Part shown: positions 7,373 to 14,667 of the stretch, piece by piece
Position numbering within the stretch: position 1 is the first letter of the stretch
How the letters are laid out: the number at the start of each line of letters is the position of its first letter
Source: Clostridia bacterium
Lineage (GTDB): Bacteria; Bacillota; Clostridia; Oscillospirales; CAG-272
Direction: 5' to 3'
Assembly: GCA_017537175.1 (NCBI GenBank)
Contig: JAFYLH010000023.1
Coordinates: 1 to 38,336, forward strand
DNA: 38,336 bases
Position numbers and translations under genes: made by a program
The notes under the pieces: model-generated
What the model was told of the DNA's origin: nothing
The model's database searches: none
Seen by the model: only the letters and a program-made list of their open reading frames with translations

Positions 7373-7912
7373 TCATAATAGATCTCTGAACTTGGCTCTG
7401 ATGCGGGACAGGGCATTGTCCACCGACTTGCGGGACACCGACAACAATCGGGCCACCTCATTATAGCTGCCTGTACTCAGATAGAGACGCAGCACACGGT
7501 CCTCGTAGGGGGTCAGCCTTCTGCGTGCCTTGTCAAGGGTCTCGGCAAGGTCGCTGCGTCGGATGATATCCTCCTCCATAGAGCTGCCGTCTGTGGTGAT
7601 ATCCTCCTCCACCGGCTCTGCGGCAGGGGCAATTTTTCTTGCCTCGGATATCAGACGGTTGCGTACACACAGCTTGGCATATAACCCAAAGGTCACCTTG
7701 CCGCGGGAACGCTCCTCCGAATAGGACTGTGCCGCCTCAAACAAGCCTATGGCACAGAGCTGGCGTATATCATCCTCCTCCAGAATGCCTGAGTATTCTG
7801 CCACCCTGGCTTCGATCATAGGGGAGTATGCGCAAAGAAGCCGGTTCATTGCATTTTCTTCGCCGCCCTTTATCTTTTGGAGCAGTTCTTTTGTTTCCCC
7901 GAGGTCTGCCAT
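7373..7912 (-). CDS. Sigma-70 family RNA polymerase sigma factor, SigH-like
   Basis: A 179-residue group 3 sigma factor. Region 2 (about residues 25-90) includes EEDDIRQLCAIGLFEAAQSY and the GKVTFGLYAKLCVRNRLISEARK core-binding and -10 recognition stretch. Region 4 (about 125-178) has the helix-turn-helix SYNEVARLLSVSRKSVDNALSRIRAKFRDLL. The spacing resembles the stationary-phase/sporulation sigma H family, though the protein is somewhat shorter than B. subtilis SigH. The start is ATG at 7912; the nearest purine-rich site GAAAGG is rather far (about 14 nt), so the start is less certain than the gene. It has a perfect promoter and two Spo0A-box-like sites upstream, consistent with control by cell state or sporulation. 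Confidence 0.85.
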   Translation of the reverse strand: MADLGETKELLQKIKGGEENAMNRLLCAYSPMIEARVAEYSGILEEDDIRQLCAIGLFEAAQSYSEERSRGKVTFGLYAKLCVRNRLISEARKIAPAAEPVEEDITTDGSSMEEDIIRRSDLAETLDKARRRLTPYEDRVLRLYLSTGSYNEVARLLSVSRKSVDNALSRIRAKFRDLL

Positions 7913-7951
7913 ATGGGATAAATATACACCTTTCGTCAGTTTGATAAAGAT

Positions 7952-7980
7952 ATTATAACATTGTTAACAAATTATGTCAA
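7952..7980 (-). promoter_or_regulatory. Consensus promoter of the SigH-like gene
   Basis: On the minus strand TTGACA (7980-7975) and TATAAT (7957-7952) are 17 bp apart, a perfect sigma-A consensus. Confidence 0.85.
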
Positions 7981-8018
7981 TACTTTTTCTTACAAATATA
8001 CACTTTATGAATATTCAA

Positions 8019-8046
8019 TGTCGAAATAGACAAAAACCTTGTCGGA
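8019..8046. promoter_or_regulatory. Two Spo0A-box-like sites upstream of the SigH-like gene
   Basis: TGTCGAA (8019-8025) is an exact match to the 0A-box consensus, and TGTCGGA (8040-8046) is a one-mismatch copy 21 bp further out. Both lie 40-65 bp upstream of the -35 of the sigma factor promoter, a position compatible with activation. The 0A-box consensus is established for Spo0A of Bacillus and Clostridium; its use here is inference, since a 7-mer can occur by chance. Confidence 0.4.
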
Positions 8047-8128
8047 TTTTTGGTAATAATTGTGTTAAGAAATGTTATATATTGCGAAATTCAGATTAAA
8101 ATATATAAATACAGAAGTGAAAGTTTGG

Positions 8129-8683
8129 TTAAAATGCACCATCAAGCAGATAATCTGCCTGCCCCGAAAGCAATGCCATTATGCATTTATATACACCGTC
8201 GGGGTTCTTTTCCAGATTTCGCTGGATGGTATTGAGCTGATCGCGGTTTTCTAAGGTCACGCTGAGAGAAAAGGTCTCCTTTTTCTCCTCCTTTACCGAA
8301 AAGGTAAAGAGGTATTTACCCTCAGGCAGCTTTGTGACCTTGTTCTCTATAGAGGCGCCTCTTTTTTCAAAGGAGGTCAGCCTTGTGGCTGCCGCAAGGG
8401 CGGTACGGCGGGTTCCGTGGGAAAGAGAATCGGCAAGGGTGTCGACCACATTTATACCCTGCTCAGTGATCATAAAGCCCACTGTGTCCTTGGTATCCAC
8501 CACTGTTATGTTGCCTGTTTCCATAAGCTCGGAAAAGCATTCGGCAAAGCCGAAATAGTTTACCGCACCGTCAGCGGTGACCGTATCGTTGAGCTTGTCA
8601 TGCTCTATAGGATATCCGATATGCTTCATTACATACAGGATATAGAGCTTTATTTCTGTTTTGGTAAGAAGAGGTGCTATCAT
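8129..8683 (-). CDS. DUF4364 family protein
   Basis: A 184-residue protein of the DUF4364 family, common in Clostridia and without an assigned function. The N-terminal part (about 1-75) reads like a winged helix (LTKTEIKLYILYVMKHIGYPIEHDKL, then an ELMETGNITVVDT strand region and a YMITEQG-like segment). The C-terminal half (about 100-180) is predicted alpha/beta with YLFTFSVKEEKKETFSLSVTLENRDQ. No membrane segment or signal peptide is seen. The start is ATG with GAGGAG 8 nt upstream. It follows the peptide-binding lipoprotein gene with about 50 nt and a terminator-like hairpin between. A DNA-binding role is plausible from the N-terminal shape only. Confidence 0.85.
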   Translation of the reverse strand: MIAPLLTKTEIKLYILYVMKHIGYPIEHDKLNDTVTADGAVNYFGFAECFSELMETGNITVVDTKDTVGFMITEQGINVVDTLADSLSHGTRRTALAAATRLTSFEKRGASIENKVTKLPEGKYLFTFSVKEEKKETFSLSVTLENRDQLNTIQRNLEKNPDGVYKCIMALLSGQADYLLDGAF

Positions 8684-8703
8684 ATATATCTCCTCGTTAA
8701 ATT

Positions 8704-8726
8704 AAAGGGCTGCAATGCAGCCCTTT
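8704..8726 (-). terminator. Hairpin after the peptide-binding lipoprotein gene
   Basis: A perfect 10-bp stem (8704-8713 with 8717-8726, loop AAT) follows the stop of the lipoprotein gene on the minus strand. The trailing T tract is short (TTTAATTTAA), so it may be a leaky terminator that lets the DUF4364 gene be read. Confidence 0.6.
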
Positions 8727-8735
8727 GGATTAATT

Positions 8736-10463
8736 TTATTCGGCATTTTCCTCTACAGGCTTAAATCTGCTGTAGTTTGCAAGCTTTGCGCCGTCAAAGA
8801 GAACGGAGCCGAAATAATCGGTAGTAAGCTTGCTCAGATCCTTGTTCTTTACATATGCGTTTTCGTATACAAAGAGGGGAGCTGCGGGCATATCGCGAAC
8901 AAGCATTTCCTCTGCCTTGTGAAGCAGCTCGGAGCGGGTAGCCTTGTCCTCTGCCGCAAATGCCTCTTCGATAAGAGCATCATACTCTTCGCTTGAATAG
9001 CCGGAAAGGTTTGTTACCGCGTCAAAGTTACCGGAAGCAAGGTCCATAGCACCGCCGGAGAAGGGCTTAGCATAGCTTGCAAGCTCGTTGAAGGCGTCGG
9101 TGGAAAGCATCTGGGAGTCTATTGCGATAACATCAAAATCACGGGTAGAATATGCGGTGTAGAGAAGATCACGGTACTGATCGTACTCGATGTTGGTGTA
9201 GTGCTCAAAGGTAACAGCTACTATCTCAACAGTAAAGCCAAGCTGTTCCCACTGACCCTTTACATATTCGGCAACTGCACGGTCAACCTCGTTATCACGG
9301 ATGGTGATGGAGATCTCCTTATCTTCGGCTGCAGAAACGAGCTTCTTTGCCTCTGCCATATCAGCAGTAGCGGAAATGAGGGCACCGCCGTTTTCTCTGA
9401 AGCTGTCAGAGCCGGTCTTGTCGGTAATGCGGTTGGGGATAAAGCCTTCTGCCGCCTTTGCGTAGGTGATGATGCTTGCAAGCTCTGCTCTGTCAATTGC
9501 AAGAGAGAGACCGCGTCTTACATCAGCATTGTCAAAGGGAGCGCGCTGGCTGTTGAATACATATGTAGCGGTAGAAAGGGTATCGAGTTTTGTAGCATTG
9601 ATGGATGCTCTTGCAGAAAGGGGTATCTGGCTGTTGAATACCAGATTGCCTTCGCCGTAGGAAAGCATTGCATCCTCGGTATCGCCCATAGTGATATTGA
9701 TACGGTAGGGCTTAACATACTTATCAAGAGCCTGAGTCTCGCTTTCGATATCTCTGTAGTAGTAGATAGAACGCTCAAGAACCATTTCGCCCTCGCCGGG
9801 GATAAATGTCTTTACATAGAAGGGGCCGTTGGTAACCATGGTAGCATAGTAGGAAGCCCAGTCGTCAAGTCTGTTTGCCTTGTCCTCACGGAGGGGAACA
9901 AGCGCAGGGCTGGCAAGAGTCTTGATAAATTCGTTGATGTCGATCTTGTGGGTAAAGGTTACCTGGAGAACTCTGGTCTCGGAAGCAACAACGCCAAAGT
10001 CGTCGATGGAGATATCACCGTTCTTGCAGGCTCTTGCGTTCTTTACATCAAAAAGCAGGGATGCAGCCTTGGAGTTGAACTCGGGCTCCATGATTCTCTT
10101 CCACGCATAAACGAAGTCGTTTGCGTTGATGCTGCGGCCGTCACTCCACTTTGTCTGCTTGAGGGTGAACTCTGCAACAAACTCTCCGTCACGGTTGGTG
10201 TAGGTCTTGTAATCCTTACAAAGAGCCTTGACTGCCTTGCCGTCACTGTTGAGAGTGAAAAGACCCTCGTAGATAAGTGAGAGTATCTTTGCACCTGCAT
10301 CGTCAAGATATGCGTATGCAGGGTCAAGGTTATAGATCTCGGTGGTAAGGTGCACGGGGATCTCGGCACCCTTGTCCTTGGCGTTAGGTCTGATACCTAT
10401 ACACGAGGTAAGGCAAGGGATAAGAAGCAGGGTGCACAGAATGAGGGCTAATATTTTTCTCAT
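8736..10463 (-). CDS. Oligopeptide ABC transporter substrate-binding lipoprotein (OppA-like)
   Basis: A 575-residue extracellular solute-binding protein of family 5, which captures peptides or related solutes and delivers them to an Opp/Dpp permease. The signal peptide ends in a lipobox (LLIPCLTSC, Cys21), so it is a membrane-anchored lipoprotein. Family features are HLTTEIYNLDPAYAYLDDAGAKILSLIYEGLF near the N-terminus, LKQTKWSDGRSINANDFVYAWKRIMEPE around 120, and FNSQRAPFDNADVRRGLSLAIDRAEL around 320. The start is ATG behind AGGAGG, with a good promoter. No permease or ATPase genes adjoin it, so it is an orphan that must share a permease encoded elsewhere. In sporulating Firmicutes such proteins can also import signalling peptides; that is only a possibility here. 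Confidence 0.9.
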   Translation of the reverse strand: MRKILALILCTLLLIPCLTSCIGIRPNAKDKGAEIPVHLTTEIYNLDPAYAYLDDAGAKILSLIYEGLFTLNSDGKAVKALCKDYKTYTNRDGEFVAEFTLKQTKWSDGRSINANDFVYAWKRIMEPEFNSKAASLLFDVKNARACKNGDISIDDFGVVASETRVLQVTFTHKIDINEFIKTLASPALVPLREDKANRLDDWASYYATMVTNGPFYVKTFIPGEGEMVLERSIYYYRDIESETQALDKYVKPYRINITMGDTEDAMLSYGEGNLVFNSQIPLSARASINATKLDTLSTATYVFNSQRAPFDNADVRRGLSLAIDRAELASIITYAKAAEGFIPNRITDKTGSDSFRENGGALISATADMAEAKKLVSAAEDKEISITIRDNEVDRAVAEYVKGQWEQLGFTVEIVAVTFEHYTNIEYDQYRDLLYTAYSTRDFDVIAIDSQMLSTDAFNELASYAKPFSGGAMDLASGNFDAVTNLSGYSSEEYDALIEEAFAAEDKATRSELLHKAEEMLVRDMPAAPLFVYENAYVKNKDLSKLTTDYFGSVLFDGAKLANYSRFKPVEENAE

Positions 10464-10510
10464 TTGGTAATTCCTCCTGAATAATATACATATATAGTGT
10501 CACATAATAC

Positions 10511-10539
10511 ATTATAAATCATTATATAAAATTTTGCAA
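10511..10539 (-). promoter_or_regulatory. Promoter of the OppA-like gene
   Basis: On the minus strand TTGCAA (10539-10534) and TATAAT (10516-10511) are separated by 17 bp in the divergent gap between this gene and gpr. Confidence 0.7.
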
Positions 10540-10590
10540 GAACAAAGATGCACAAAATTCAATTTTTTTTGCAAAAAACAGGGGAAAAAT

Positions 10591-11466
10591 ATGGTTGAAA
10601 GCAATTTTGTACGCACCGACCTTGCCGCAGAGGCGACCTCGGAGCTGAATATGGACAGATTAAAGGGTGTTCACTTCCAAAAAAAGGAGGTCTGCGGCAT
10701 ACCTGTAAGCGATATGACCATCACTACAGAAGAGGGAAGCACCCTTATCGGAAAGCCTGTGGGGAGATATGTGACCCTTGAATGCGGCAAGGTCTGGCTG
10801 TGTGATGATTCATACCGTGACGGGCTTGTGTCGGCTATATCCGAATATATACTAAAGCTGGTTCCGGGGCAGAAAAACAAGGTTCTGGTGGTGGGGCTGG
10901 GAAACAGGGATATAACTCCCGATTCGCTTGGCCCCAAAACCCTTGATGGACTTATAGTGACCCGTCATATAAGAGAATACGATAAGGGACTATTTGAGAG
11001 TATGGGTCAGGAGGAGGTTGCCGCAGTTGCCCCGGGAGTGGTGGGACAGACGGGGATAGAAACCCTGGAGCTTATCCGCGGAGCTGTGGAAAGGGTAAAG
11101 CCCCACTTAGTCATAGCGGTGGATGCCCTTGCCGCCCGCAGCGTTGACAGGCTTTGCACCACGGTGCAGCTTACCGATACAGGCATTGCTCCCGGCTCGG
11201 GTATAGGCAACCGCCGCCGCGAGATCAACAAGGAGAGCATCGGCGCTCCGGTCATTGCCATAGGTGTGCCCACGGTGGTGGACTCCTCCACCCTTGTTTA
11301 CGATGCTCTGTCAAAGGCGGGTATAGAGGATGTCAACGATCCCCTGAGACAGGTGCTGGAAAACGGCAGGAGCTTTTTTGTTTCGCTAAAGGAAAGTGAT
11401 GTTGCGGTAACTCAGAGCGCAAAAATTATTTCGGATGCTCTCAATATGGCATTTTCGGCCGACTGA
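10591..11466 (+). CDS. gpr: GPR germination protease
   Basis: A 291-residue spore protease that starts degradation of small acid-soluble spore proteins when spores germinate, freeing DNA and supplying amino acids. It is made as a zymogen in the forespore. The sequence has the N-terminal FVRTDLAAEA segment of the propeptide region, the VVGLGNRDITPDSLGPKTLDGLIVTRHI core, PGVVGQTGIET, VKPHLVIAVDALAARSVDRLCTTVQLTDTGIAPGSGIGNRR and IGVPTVVDSSTLVYDAL, all typical of the family, which uses an aspartic-like catalytic mechanism. I chose the ATG at 10591 because AGGGG lies 6 nt upstream; the longer upstream reading adds 19 residues without family likeness. It precedes spoIIP, the usual order. A forespore promoter could not be recognised. 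Confidence 0.95.
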   Translation: MVESNFVRTDLAAEATSELNMDRLKGVHFQKKEVCGIPVSDMTITTEEGSTLIGKPVGRYVTLECGKVWLCDDSYRDGLVSAISEYILKLVPGQKNKVLVVGLGNRDITPDSLGPKTLDGLIVTRHIREYDKGLFESMGQEEVAAVAPGVVGQTGIETLELIRGAVERVKPHLVIAVDALAARSVDRLCTTVQLTDTGIAPGSGIGNRRREINKESIGAPVIAIGVPTVVDSSTLVYDALSKAGIEDVNDPLRQVLENGRSFFVSLKESDVAVTQSAKIISDALNMAFSAD

Positions 11467-11501
11467 CTGCATATATATATTGTGGAAAGGAAGGTCAAAA
11501 A

Positions 11502-12602
11502 ATGAATTCTCGTACTGCTGTTCGCCCCGCGGGGCAAAAAATAAACTACCGACGGATATATACTCTGCTTGCCTGCTGTATTGCCTGCACCGTAATATTT
11601 GCCTCCGCTGCACTAAAGCTCAGCGACCATTTTTCGCCCCAAAGCCTTGAGCTTAATGCCATAGGAGGCTTTGGAGGGTTTTCTCTTCCCATAACACTTT
11701 ACGAGGATGAGGTCATGGAGCCCGGCAGAGAGGGTATTACAAAGCAGCCCTTATATGTCATAGAGGAAAAAAAGGAAAGCACAGAGCAGAGTAGTGGCAG
11801 ATATCCCATAATAGAAAGTGACCTCAGCCTCGGTGCTCTTCCGGGACAGATACTGGTAAGAGACAGCGACAGCGGTATGAGTGTGGATACAGAGCTGCTT
11901 TTATCCTCTGCCTATCCCAAGGCTCTCAGTCAAGGCGGCATCTCACATATAAGCACAAAGCAGCAGCCCCTGGTGCTGATAGTACACACCCACGCCACAG
12001 AGGCATTTACCGAGGAGGGTGTGGATACATATACGGCGCAGACCACCTTCCGTTCCTCTGATAAGAGCAAAAATATGGTGGCGGTGGGAAGAGTTATGGC
12101 GCAGGTGCTCAACGAAAGAGGTATACCTACCCTTCATTGCGAGATCCTCCACGACGAGGGGGATTATAACGGAGCATACGACAATTCCCTTGCTACTGTA
12201 AAAAAATACTTAGAACAATATCCGTCAATAAAATATGTTTTTGACCTTCACCGCGATGCCATAATAAGAGAAAACGGCGAGGCCGTAAAGCCTGTCTGCA
12301 ATATAGACCAAAAAAAGACGGCACAGGTCATGATCCTTGTGGGTACAAATGCGGGCGGGGCAGACCACTCTATGTGGATGGAAAATAATATGAATCTTGC
12401 AGTCAAGCTCCAATATGAGCTGACAGAGGAATATACCGGAATTGCAAGACCCATAAATCTGCGTAAATTAAGCTTCCATCAGCAATATGCTCCCGGCTCT
12501 CTGCTCTTTGAGATAGGCAGCTGCGCCAATACCCTTGAGGAGGCAAAAAATGCAGCAAAATATTTGGGGAATGCCATAGCTGATGTTATAAATAATTCTT
12601 AA
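11502..12602 (+). CDS. spoIIP: Stage II sporulation protein P
   Basis: A 366-residue membrane-anchored cell wall hydrolase (amidase and endopeptidase) that works with SpoIID and SpoIIM to thin septal peptidoglycan and drive engulfment of the forespore. A transmembrane segment lies at about residues 23-43 (YTLLACCIACTVIFASAA). The catalytic SpoIIP domain starts around 150 with VLIVHTHATEAF and continues with YPSIKYVFDLHRDAI and the terminal LLFEIGSCANTLEEAKNAAKYLGNAIADVI. The His and Glu residues in these segments are the expected metal ligands. The start is ATG with GGAAGG upstream, 35 nt after gpr, so a gpr-spoIIP operon is likely. The final residues Asn-Ser and the TAA stop are supplied by an AATTCTT heptamer array (12594-12618). 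Confidence 0.95.
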   Translation: MNSRTAVRPAGQKINYRRIYTLLACCIACTVIFASAALKLSDHFSPQSLELNAIGGFGGFSLPITLYEDEVMEPGREGITKQPLYVIEEKKESTEQSSGRYPIIESDLSLGALPGQILVRDSDSGMSVDTELLLSSAYPKALSQGGISHISTKQQPLVLIVHTHATEAFTEEGVDTYTAQTTFRSSDKSKNMVAVGRVMAQVLNERGIPTLHCEILHDEGDYNGAYDNSLATVKKYLEQYPSIKYVFDLHRDAIIRENGEAVKPVCNIDQKKTAQVMILVGTNAGGADHSMWMENNMNLAVKLQYELTEEYTGIARPINLRKLSFHQQYAPGSLLFEIGSCANTLEEAKNAAKYLGNAIADVINNS

Positions 12603-12618
12603 TTCTTAATTCTCAATT
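12594..12618 (+). repeat. AATTCTY heptamer array at the spoIIP stop
   Basis: Three 7-bp units (AATTCTT, AATTCTT, AATTCTC) and a trailing AATT. The spoIIP stop codon TAA (12600-12602) is formed at the junction of the first two units, so the repeat replaced or created the end of the gene. Confidence 0.8.
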
Positions 12619-12623
12619 AAAAA

Positions 12624-12654
12624 CAAAAAACAGCGTTTTTGACGCTGTTTTTTG
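12624..12654. terminator. Bidirectional terminator between spoIIP and the ABC ATPase gene
   Basis: A perfect 12-bp stem CAAAAAACAGCG (12624-12635) pairs with 12643-12654 around a 7-nt loop. It has A- and T-rich arms, so it can end transcripts from both convergent genes. Confidence 0.85.
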
Positions 12655-12655
12655 T

Positions 12656-13312
12656 CTATTTGGAAAACTTTTGCTTGCTGTTTGTGTTCTTTTTGAGCTC
12701 GTAGCATTCGTTGCACATAGATGCAACCTCGGGAGAGTGGGAAACCAATATAACACATTTTCCGTTGCGGGCAAGATCACAGAAGATATCCATTATCTCT
12801 CTCTGTGTTTCGCCGTCAAGATTGCCTGTAGGCTCGTCGGCAAGAATTATCTCGGGATCATAGGAGAGCGCTCTTGCAATAGCCACTCGCTGCTGCTGAC
12901 CGCCTGAGAGATGCAGTACCCGTCGGTTTGCCTCATCCTCGTCAAGTCCCACGCTTTGGAGCAGCTCCAAGGCCTTTTTGTTTCCCTTTACGCCTGCAAT
13001 GTCCATAGACAGGACAACATTTTCAAGGGCGGTGAACTTGGTTATAAGGTTAAAGCTCTGGAAGATAACTCCGATATACTTGCTTCTGAATTTGTATTTG
13101 TCTATTTTTGCAACATCCTTGCCGTCATAGAGTATCTGACCGCTTTTGGGGGATGCCAGGCCCGAGAGCAGGGAAAGAAGTGTGGTCTTACCCGCACCGC
13201 TTTTACCCATAATGCAGTAGGTCTTGCCCTTTTCAAAGTCATAGGAGATATCCTTGAGCACCTTGGTGCTGCCGTAGGAGAAGTTTATATTCTGTAATGA
13301 TAAAATAGCCAT
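12656..13312 (-). CDS. ABC transporter ATP-binding protein, MacB/LolD type
   Basis: A 218-residue ATPase subunit of the MacB/LolD class, which works with FtsX-type permeases in export or mechanotransmission. It has Walker A GKSGAGKT (36-43), the Q-loop in VIFQSFNL (about 84), the signature LSGGQQQR (135-142), Walker B IILADEPTGNLDG (155-167) and the switch His in LVSHSPEV. All catalytic residues are intact. The start is ATG with GAGGAGGT upstream; that ribosome site overlaps the stop codon of the preceding permease reading frame. The permease itself survives only as its last ~48 codons (13328-13474), so this ATPase has lost its natural partner at this locus and may be non-functional in transport or may serve another permease. 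Confidence 0.9.
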   Translation of the reverse strand: MAILSLQNINFSYGSTKVLKDISYDFEKGKTYCIMGKSGAGKTTLLSLLSGLASPKSGQILYDGKDVAKIDKYKFRSKYIGVIFQSFNLITKFTALENVVLSMDIAGVKGNKKALELLQSVGLDEDEANRRVLHLSGGQQQRVAIARALSYDPEIILADEPTGNLDGETQREIMDIFCDLARNGKCVILVSHSPEVASMCNECYELKKNTNSKQKFSK

Positions 13313-13327
13313 TTTCTCTGTACCTCC

Positions 13328-13474
13328 TCAGTCTCTGTTTGCAAGTATCTTTAAGGGCTCGTATCTCATAACAAAGAGCATTGAGGCGGCACCCGAAATA
13401 AGGGTCAATCCTACTGCGATGCCCAGCATCTGCAGTACAACGGTAAAGTGATGAGTATGTGAATTAAAGTTTGT
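13328..13474 (-). pseudogene. 3' remnant of an FtsX-type ABC permease gene
   Basis: Minus-strand translation gives about 48 residues ending in VVLQMLGIAVGLTLISGAAS followed by MLFVMRYEPLKILANRD and a stop. This is the last transmembrane helix and the Y/RxEPLKIL-type C-terminus found in permeases paired with MacB/LolD ATPases. The frame is closed upstream by TAA (13475-13477), and beyond that lie only AT-rich DNA and the promoter of the divergent DUF3842 gene. A whole permease would need several hundred further codons. The stop overlaps the ribosome site of the ATPase gene, showing that the two were once an operon. The likely event is a deletion that joined the remnant to the DUF3842 region; an assembly join is the alternative. 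Confidence 0.7.
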
Positions 13475-13493
13475 TTAATTAAACTAACTATTG

Positions 13494-13522
13494 TAGACAT
13501 AACCACGGAAATATGTTATAAT
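13494..13522 (+). promoter_or_regulatory. Promoter of the DUF3842 gene
   Basis: TAGACA (13494-13499) and TATAAT (13517-13522) are 17 bp apart, about 20 nt before the DUF3842 start with AAAGAGGT as ribosome site. Confidence 0.75.
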
Positions 13523-13545
13523 GTAAAAAAACAAAGAGGTACAAT

Positions 13546-13971
13546 ATGAAGGTAGTTGTTATAGACGGACAGGGCGGAGCTCTGGGTGCAAGATTGGTAA
13601 AGGAAATATCGGCACAGCTGCCCGAGGCTGTATTGACTGTCATCGGTACCAATGCCATTGCTACCGCGGCAATGCTTAAGGCGGGGGCAAAGCAGGGTGC
13701 AACAGGGGAGAATCCCGTGGTGGTGGCTTGCCGCAGTGCCGATGTTATTATAGGGCCTGTGGGTATAGTAATTGCAGATTCGCTTATGGGCGAGGTGACC
13801 GAAAAAATGGCTCTGGCGGTGTCAAGAGCAGAGGCTACACGTATACTTATCCCCATGAACAAATGCGGCAATCTTGTGGCGGGTATAACCGAGCCTAATA
13901 CAGGTGAGCTTATAGCCGATGTTATTGCTAAATTAAAGGCTTTAATGCTTGACAAGGGTGCTTGTCTGTGA
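13546..13971 (+). CDS. DUF3842 family protein
   Basis: A 141-residue cytoplasmic protein of the DUF3842 family, widespread in Clostridia and of unknown function. It begins KVVVIDGQGGALGARLVKEI, a glycine-rich turn after a beta strand that suggests a Rossmann-like nucleotide or cofactor fold. It continues with VIGTNAIATAAMLKAGA and ADVIIGPVGIVIADSLMGEVT and ends with a helix. The pattern is near full family length. The start is ATG behind AAAGAGGT and its own promoter. The next gene on the strand is the ECF transporter subunit, about 150 nt downstream and separated by a terminator hairpin. No role can be assigned from the neighbours. Confidence 0.88.
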   Translation: MKVVVIDGQGGALGARLVKEISAQLPEAVLTVIGTNAIATAAMLKAGAKQGATGENPVVVACRSADVIIGPVGIVIADSLMGEVTEKMALAVSRAEATRILIPMNKCGNLVAGITEPNTGELIADVIAKLKALMLDKGACL

Positions 13972-13989
13972 TAAAATACCCTTGTTGTT

Positions 13990-14095
13990 CTGAAGAACGG
14001 CAAAAGGGCTGAAGCCTTATATTTTAAACTACTGTAATATTAAACAACGATACTAAGAAGGTGTCATTATCTCTGTAGGGATAGTGGCACTTTTT
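13990..14095 (+). other. Structured leader and terminator before the ECF S-component gene
   Basis: Two small hairpins with GA loops (GTTCT-GA-AGAAC near 13990 and AGGGCT-GA-AGCCTT near 14008) precede a 12-bp stem (14061-14072 with 14079-14090, three G-T pairs) ending in TTTTT (14091-14095). The terminator lies only 30 nt before the ECF gene start. It can be read as the terminator of the DUF3842 gene or as an attenuator in the ECF leader. ECF S-component genes are often behind vitamin riboswitches, but I could not match TPP, FMN, cobalamin, preQ1-I or THF consensus elements. Confidence 0.5.
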
Positions 14096-14124
14096 GTATG
14101 TATACGTATAAGAAAGGAATTCTT

Positions 14125-14667
14125 ATGAAAAAACACAACCAACTTGTTAAGCTGATATTGGCAGCCCTGTTCTTGGCTTTGGCATATGTTATGCCCTTTT
14201 TGACAGGACAGATACCCGAGGTGGGGGCAATGCTTTGTCCCTTACATATTCCCGTGCTTCTTTGCGGGTTTATCTGCGGACCCTTTTGGGGTCTTGCGGT
14301 AGGCATTGTCGCACCCCTGCTTCGTTCCTTTATTCTTGGTATGCCTCCTCTTTTCCCAACAGCTGTATGCATGGCGTTTGAGCTGGCAGCCTACGGTGCG
14401 GTGAGCGGTCTTATGCACAAGATACTTCCCAAAAAGAAGCCTTATATCTATCTTTCCCTTGTTATCGCCATGCTTGCGGGAAGAGCGGTGTTTGGTATTG
14501 CAAAGATGTTATGTATGGGGATTTCCGGCGGTGAGTATTCCTTTATGCTGTTTATTGCAGAGGCGTTTACCAATGCTGTCCCCGGAATCATAGTTCAGAT
14601 AGTGCTTGTTCCCATAATTGTAATTCTGCTTGAAAGCATTAATATATTAAAATCGGATAAGCTATGA
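14125..14667 (+). CDS. ECF transporter S component
   Basis: A 180-residue integral membrane protein with five to six hydrophobic helices, the substrate-binding subunit of an energy-coupling factor transporter. It would bind a vitamin or similar small molecule outside and use a shared EcfAA'T module encoded elsewhere. The N-terminal stretch LAALFLALAYVMPFLTGQIPEVGAMLCPLHIPVLLCGFICG and the following PFWGLAVGIVAPLLRS are typical of a clostridial S-component group of undefined specificity. I chose the ATG at 14125, with AAAGGA 7 nt upstream, over an earlier in-frame ATG at 14098. Its stop overlaps the start of the kinase gene (ATGA), so the two are translationally coupled. The substrate is probably something phosphorylated after entry. 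Confidence 0.85.
   Translation: MKKHNQLVKLILAALFLALAYVMPFLTGQIPEVGAMLCPLHIPVLLCGFICGPFWGLAVGIVAPLLRSFILGMPPLFPTAVCMAFELAAYGAVSGLMHKILPKKKPYIYLSLVIAMLAGRAVFGIAKMLCMGISGGEYSFMLFIAEAFTNAVPGIIVQIVLVPIIVILLESINILKSDKL

Noticed and set aside
9201..10280. Long plus-strand open frame opposite the OppA-like gene
   Set aside because: It is an antisense shadow; the minus-strand protein has a signal peptide, RBS, promoter and family motifs.
10464..10590. Forespore (sigma F/G) promoter for gpr
   Set aside because: Partial matches exist but no pair with correct spacing and sequence could be defended in this AT-rich gap.
13972..14124. TPP, FMN, cobalamin or preQ1 riboswitch for the ECF transporter
   Set aside because: None of the consensus core segments of these classes could be found; only hairpins and a terminator are supported.
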